Shown here piece by piece: positions 61,068 through 64,000 of a DNA stretch of 64,000 nucleotides. Position 1 is the stretch's first letter; the number at the start of each line of letters is the position of its first letter. The position numbers were made by a program, and so were the translations under genes. Below the pieces are notes generated by a model that saw only the letters and a program-made list of their open reading frames with translations, did not search any database and was not told the origin of the DNA. This DNA comes from UBA12014 sp029248335 (lineage in GTDB: Bacteria; Planctomycetota; Phycisphaerae; Phycisphaerales; SM1A02). The stretch is from positions 29,327 to 93,326 of the forward strand of contig JAQWJM010000202.1 of assembly GCA_029248335.1 (NCBI GenBank), given 5' to 3'.

Positions 61068-61984
61068 GTCGCATTCCCACGTCACTCGGCTCGTTGTCCG
61101 AGATCCGATGGTCGGGCACGCTGGTCATGAGCGTGCTCGCGATCGCGATCACCGGCGGGGTGATCCTCGCGGAGATCCCAGGATTCCTCTCCGCGTTGAC
61201 CACATCCTCCTGGACGACCCCCGACACCGACCCCGTCGCGGAGCTGGCGGCTCGTCACGCCGAACAGGCCGAAATCAATCGACGGCGGTTCTCGGGACGC
61301 TCCGCGTTCATCCTGCCGTCACGTCCGAAGACGCGGCCGAAGCCACCGCCGAAGCGGGCACCCGTGCGTACTTCCGAACCCGAAACGCCCAAGGGCCCGC
61401 CGCCCCCGCCCGCGAGCTACAGCGGCCCACGACCCACGGGCATCCTCGGATCCCTCGTGCTCTTCGGATCCGCCGATGACGCCGTCGCGATCGGCGAGGA
61501 GAAGGACGGCGTCAAGGTGCTCGAGATCATGAGCATCTGGCGCGTCCGCCTGGCCCACCGAGGCGGCGAATACGAGGTCGACCTCCTCGAACGGAAGTCG
61601 GGCATGTTCTCCGAACCCGCCGCGCCCCCGTCCGCGACCAGACGATTCTTCGAAGGCGACGAACCCACGTCGGCGCGTGGCGCCGCCCCGTCACCGCCGA
61701 AGGCCCCCGTCGCCGAAACACCCCGCGTCGCCGAGACCACCGACCCGATCGAGCCGCCGGTCGACACGCCGCCGACCTACGCCGATCCTTCGACGCTGCC
61801 CGACGCGATGTCCGATGACCAGATCGCCTCGCTGAGTCCCTCCGACGTGGTGATGGCGAGGAACCGGGTCCGAAAGGCCCTGCAGCGGGAGGATCTCGAC
61901 CCCCGATCACGAATCCGACTCCAGCACGAGCTCGAGCAGTTGGAACAGACCACGCAGGAAAAGACCAGCGCGGAAAGCGCCTGA
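61064..61984 (+). CDS. GspC-like inner-membrane clamp protein
   Basis: A 306-residue protein that overlaps gspM by four bases. One membrane helix (18-37), a Pro-rich periplasmic linker (about 85-125) and a small beta domain (GILGSLVLFGSADDAVAIGE, 126-145; VKVLEIMSIWRVRLAHRGGE) resemble the homology region of GspC/PulC, which binds the N0 domain of GspD. No PDZ domain follows. The C-terminal part is Ala/Pro/Glu-rich with a helical end. The position before gspD supports the role. It could also be called PilP-like. Confidence 0.55.
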   Translation: MSRIPTSLGSLSEIRWSGTLVMSVLAIAITGGVILAEIPGFLSALTTSSWTTPDTDPVAELAARHAEQAEINRRRFSGRSAFILPSRPKTRPKPPPKRAPVRTSEPETPKGPPPPPASYSGPRPTGILGSLVLFGSADDAVAIGEEKDGVKVLEIMSIWRVRLAHRGGEYEVDLLERKSGMFSEPAAPPSATRRFFEGDEPTSARGAAPSPPKAPVAETPRVAETTDPIEPPVDTPPTYADPSTLPDAMSDDQIASLSPSDVVMARNRVRKALQREDLDPRSRIRLQHELEQLEQTTQEKTSAESA

Positions 61985-62162
61985 CCGGCAATCGATCGAG
62001 ATGCCACGTCGTTTCCAAGGCGTCGCCCCCGCTCAGAAGACCCGTTCGTCGATCGAGAGACTCTGGAGCCCACAGGGCCGCCTCTCGACCGACCGACCGA
62101 CCGATGACATCGGTCCTCCCCGAGATCCGCTCGGTGCGGATCAAGCAAGGAACCCGACCGTG

Positions 62163-64000
62163 ATGGCCCGAAGCAACGCACCCCTCACCGATCACTCCTC
62201 CCCGGCGCCCGTCCGAAGATTCGGCCAGCGAGCCATCGCGGCCGTGCTGCTGTTCGCTGGTGCGACCTGCGTTGCCACGACGGCGACGGCGACGGACGGC
62301 GGCGGTCGACCGGAGCGCAACGGACCGACCTCGCAACCCGCCGCGGTCGCGCAGGACGAGAACGCCCCCCGACGGGACGGACCCGCCACCGCGCCCGCCA
62401 CCACGGACTCGGCGCCGGCTTCCGACCGAGACCCGTCCACCGCTGCGAGCGAGGCTCGCCCCGAGACGGACCAGCAGTCCGCGTTGAGCGGGACCCGCCG
62501 GACCGTCGACGACGATCCGGTGCCGTTGAACTTCGACGGCGTCACCGTCTCCGAAGTGCTTCCGTACATCGTGGACTGGACGGGCAAGGCGCTCATGGTC
62601 AAGTCGACCATGCTCACCACGACCAAGATCACCCTGTTCAGCGATCGCCCGCTCGCGAAGCACGCGGCGCTCGATCTCATCTTCCAGGCCTTCCGGCTCA
62701 ACGGCATCGGTGTGGTCGAGACGCCCGACCTGATCATGCTGAACACGATCATGGAGATGAACAACTTCCAGCCGAGCCTCGTGCTCGGACCGGAAGTCGA
62801 CGTCACCCGGATGACCGAGGACGGAAGCCTCGTCACCAAGGTCTTCCGTCTCCAGCACGCGAAGGTGAACGACGTCGAATCGCAGCTCTCCGAAGGAGCA
62901 CCCGAATACGGCAACCTGACCGTCGACGTGAACTCGAACCAGGTCATCATCGAGGGCGACATCGGCTGGGCCAAGCGCGTCCAGAAGCTGATCAACCTGC
63001 TCGACGTGCCGCCGTTCCTCGCCGTGAAGACGGAAACCTTCCGCCTGGCATACGCGGACGCCCAGACCGTTGCAGACATCGTCCTCGAACTCTTCAGCCC
63101 GAGCCCCAACAGCGGCTCGGGCGGCCGAGGCAACACCCGCACGCCGACCTCTCGGAACCAGCGTGGCGCCCAGCAGTCGCAGCAGGACCTTCCCCAGGTC
63201 GGCACGAGTGATCAACTGCAGGTCAGCGTGCTGCCGCAGACCAACGCCATCACCGTGCGCGCGGAGCCGGAGATCCTGACGGACATCGGGTACCTCATCG
63301 AGACCGCGTGGGACATCCCACCGAGTCGGGAAGGCAACATCTTCCGCCTCTACGACCTGAAGTACACCGATCCGGTCAAGGTGAAGACGCTCCTCGTCGC
63401 CCTCCTCGAAGAAGGCGGCGGCGGTGGCGGCCAGCCCGCCGGCCGGGGTGGAGGCGGTGGATCCGCAGGCGCCGACGCCGCGGTCGCCGACATCTTCCGG
63501 ATCGAGGCGTATCCCGATTCCAACCGACTGATCGTCATCTCCAAGACGCCCGACAACTTCGACTGGCTCGACTCGATGATCGAGGAGATCGATCAGCCGC
63601 TCAGCGTCGGCATGCCGGTCAACATCGAACTGAAGCACGCCAGCGCAATCGAGGTCGCCGACATCCTCAACGCCCTGCTCGCGGCCGCGGGCGGCGGTGG
63701 CCGCGGGATCCAGGCGCCCGATGAAGGCCTGACCGGCATCGACTTCGACAGCGCCGGCGGCGGCGGCGACACCGGAACCAACGACACTTCCGAGGAGATC
63801 ACCTTCCCCTGGCAGTCCGGCCGTGGCGCGAACGGCGACGAGTCCGCCGAAGTCTCCGCCCTCGTCGGCAAGAGCCGGGTCGTTCCCAACCCGGGCCAGA
63901 ACTCGCTTCTGGTCCTCGCGACCCCCGAGATCCAGGACGCCCTGCTCTCGATCATCAACGACCTCGACCGTCCGGGCCGTCAGGTGATGCTCACCGCGAC
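62163..64000 (+). CDS. gspD: Type II secretion outer-membrane secretin GspD, N-terminal part (cut by edge)
   Basis: At least 612 residues, open to the right edge. A signal peptide (helix about 24-36) and a disordered Pro/Ala/Asp linker precede the N0 domain (PLNFDGVTVSEVLPYIVDWT) and N1-N3 repeats (VFRLQHAKVNDVESQLSEGA, TFRLAYADAQTVADIVLELF, IFRLYDLKYTDPVKVKTLLV). Gly/Ser-rich loops interrupt three of the repeats. The secretin barrel begins only beyond the edge. The ATG at 62163 has AAGGA (62147-62151); a GTG three bases earlier and an open frame back to an ATG at 62001 exist, but the shorter start gives a plausible signal. Confidence 0.93.
   Translation, partial: MARSNAPLTDHSSPAPVRRFGQRAIAAVLLFAGATCVATTATATDGGGRPERNGPTSQPAAVAQDENAPRRDGPATAPATTDSAPASDRDPSTAASEARPETDQQSALSGTRRTVDDDPVPLNFDGVTVSEVLPYIVDWTGKALMVKSTMLTTTKITLFSDRPLAKHAALDLIFQAFRLNGIGVVETPDLIMLNTIMEMNNFQPSLVLGPEVDVTRMTEDGSLVTKVFRLQHAKVNDVESQLSEGAPEYGNLTVDVNSNQVIIEGDIGWAKRVQKLINLLDVPPFLAVKTETFRLAYADAQTVADIVLELFSPSPNSGSGGRGNTRTPTSRNQRGAQQSQQDLPQVGTSDQLQVSVLPQTNAITVRAEPEILTDIGYLIETAWDIPPSREGNIFRLYDLKYTDPVKVKTLLVALLEEGGGGGGQPAGRGGGGGSAGADAAVADIFRIEAYPDSNRLIVISKTPDNFDWLDSMIEEIDQPLSVGMPVNIELKHASAIEVADILNALLAAAGGGGRGIQAPDEGLTGIDFDSAGGGGDTGTNDTSEEITFPWQSGRGANGDESAEVSALVGKSRVVPNPGQNSLLVLATPEIQDALLSIINDLDRPGRQVMLTA

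Noticed and set aside
62088..62106. Short CGAC/ACCG tetranucleotide repeat upstream of gspD
   Set aside because: Only three to four units; too short to suggest phase variation.
62001..62162. In-frame upstream extension of GspD from an ATG at 62001
   Set aside because: It would place about 54 extra hydrophilic residues before the signal peptide; no good ribosome site precedes it.
61527..63638. Minus-strand open frame of about 700 codons opposite the GspC-like and GspD genes
   Set aside because: GspD domains on the plus strand are unmistakable; the antisense product has no family features.

Overview
The window is about 64 kb of dense, high-GC bacterial chromosome with no plasmid, phage, IS or CRISPR signature. 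Several features point to a planctomycete of the Phycisphaerae type: tandem pseudopilins beginning MRKRNG|FTLVELLVV, a PEP-CTERM-like exported protein ending in a PAPGAIALLGVGG tail plus Arg, double 'CxxC' zinc-ribbon membrane proteins, a bacterial topoisomerase VI, and LPS-core genes of a diderm cell. The assignment is an inference from gene content; there is no rRNA or tRNA in the window to confirm it.

Left part (1-14 kb, mostly minus strand): the start of a dUTPase gene at the edge, a zinc-ribbon membrane protein, then a long minus-strand series. Read in transcription order this is an ECF sigma factor, a putative anti-sigma membrane protein, a secreted helical protein, a peptide-type ABC transporter (C-type permease, membrane-anchored binding protein, B-type permease and a second C-type permease that both carry very large insertions, one ATPase) and a Bcp peroxiredoxin. 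dnaB, an HU-like protein and a small lipoprotein lie upstream.

14-21 kb: a tightly overlapping LPS-core operon on the minus strand (GT9 heptosyltransferase, Maf, a membrane protein, LpxK, HldE), then a divergent Ser/Thr kinase and a RidA-family protein.

21-35 kb: a 1-kb gene-free stretch holding a possible small RNA, two pseudopilin paralogues, an NfeD-NfeD-FloA membrane microdomain operon, a GT2 glycosyltransferase with a flippase-like membrane protein, a large secreted helical protein behind a dyad-rich promoter, an ankyrin lipoprotein with an acyltransferase, and the rdgB-ykgJ pair.

35-51 kb: a PEP-CTERM-like protein, an acyl-CoA carboxylase beta subunit, rpsO-pnp with a clear terminator, a cold-shock protein, a histidine kinase, topoisomerase VI subunits A and B with histone-H1-like tails, ndk, an unusual sigma-70 factor, an MFS transporter, an orphan CoA-transferase A subunit and another secreted helical protein.

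51-64 kb: an almost complete type II secretion operon in the order gspE-F-G-H-I-J-K-L-M-C(like)-D, nearly all genes overlapping or abutting. gspD runs off the right edge. gspH appears to use a CTG start and GspJ carries an 11-Glu run and a glycine-rich tail.
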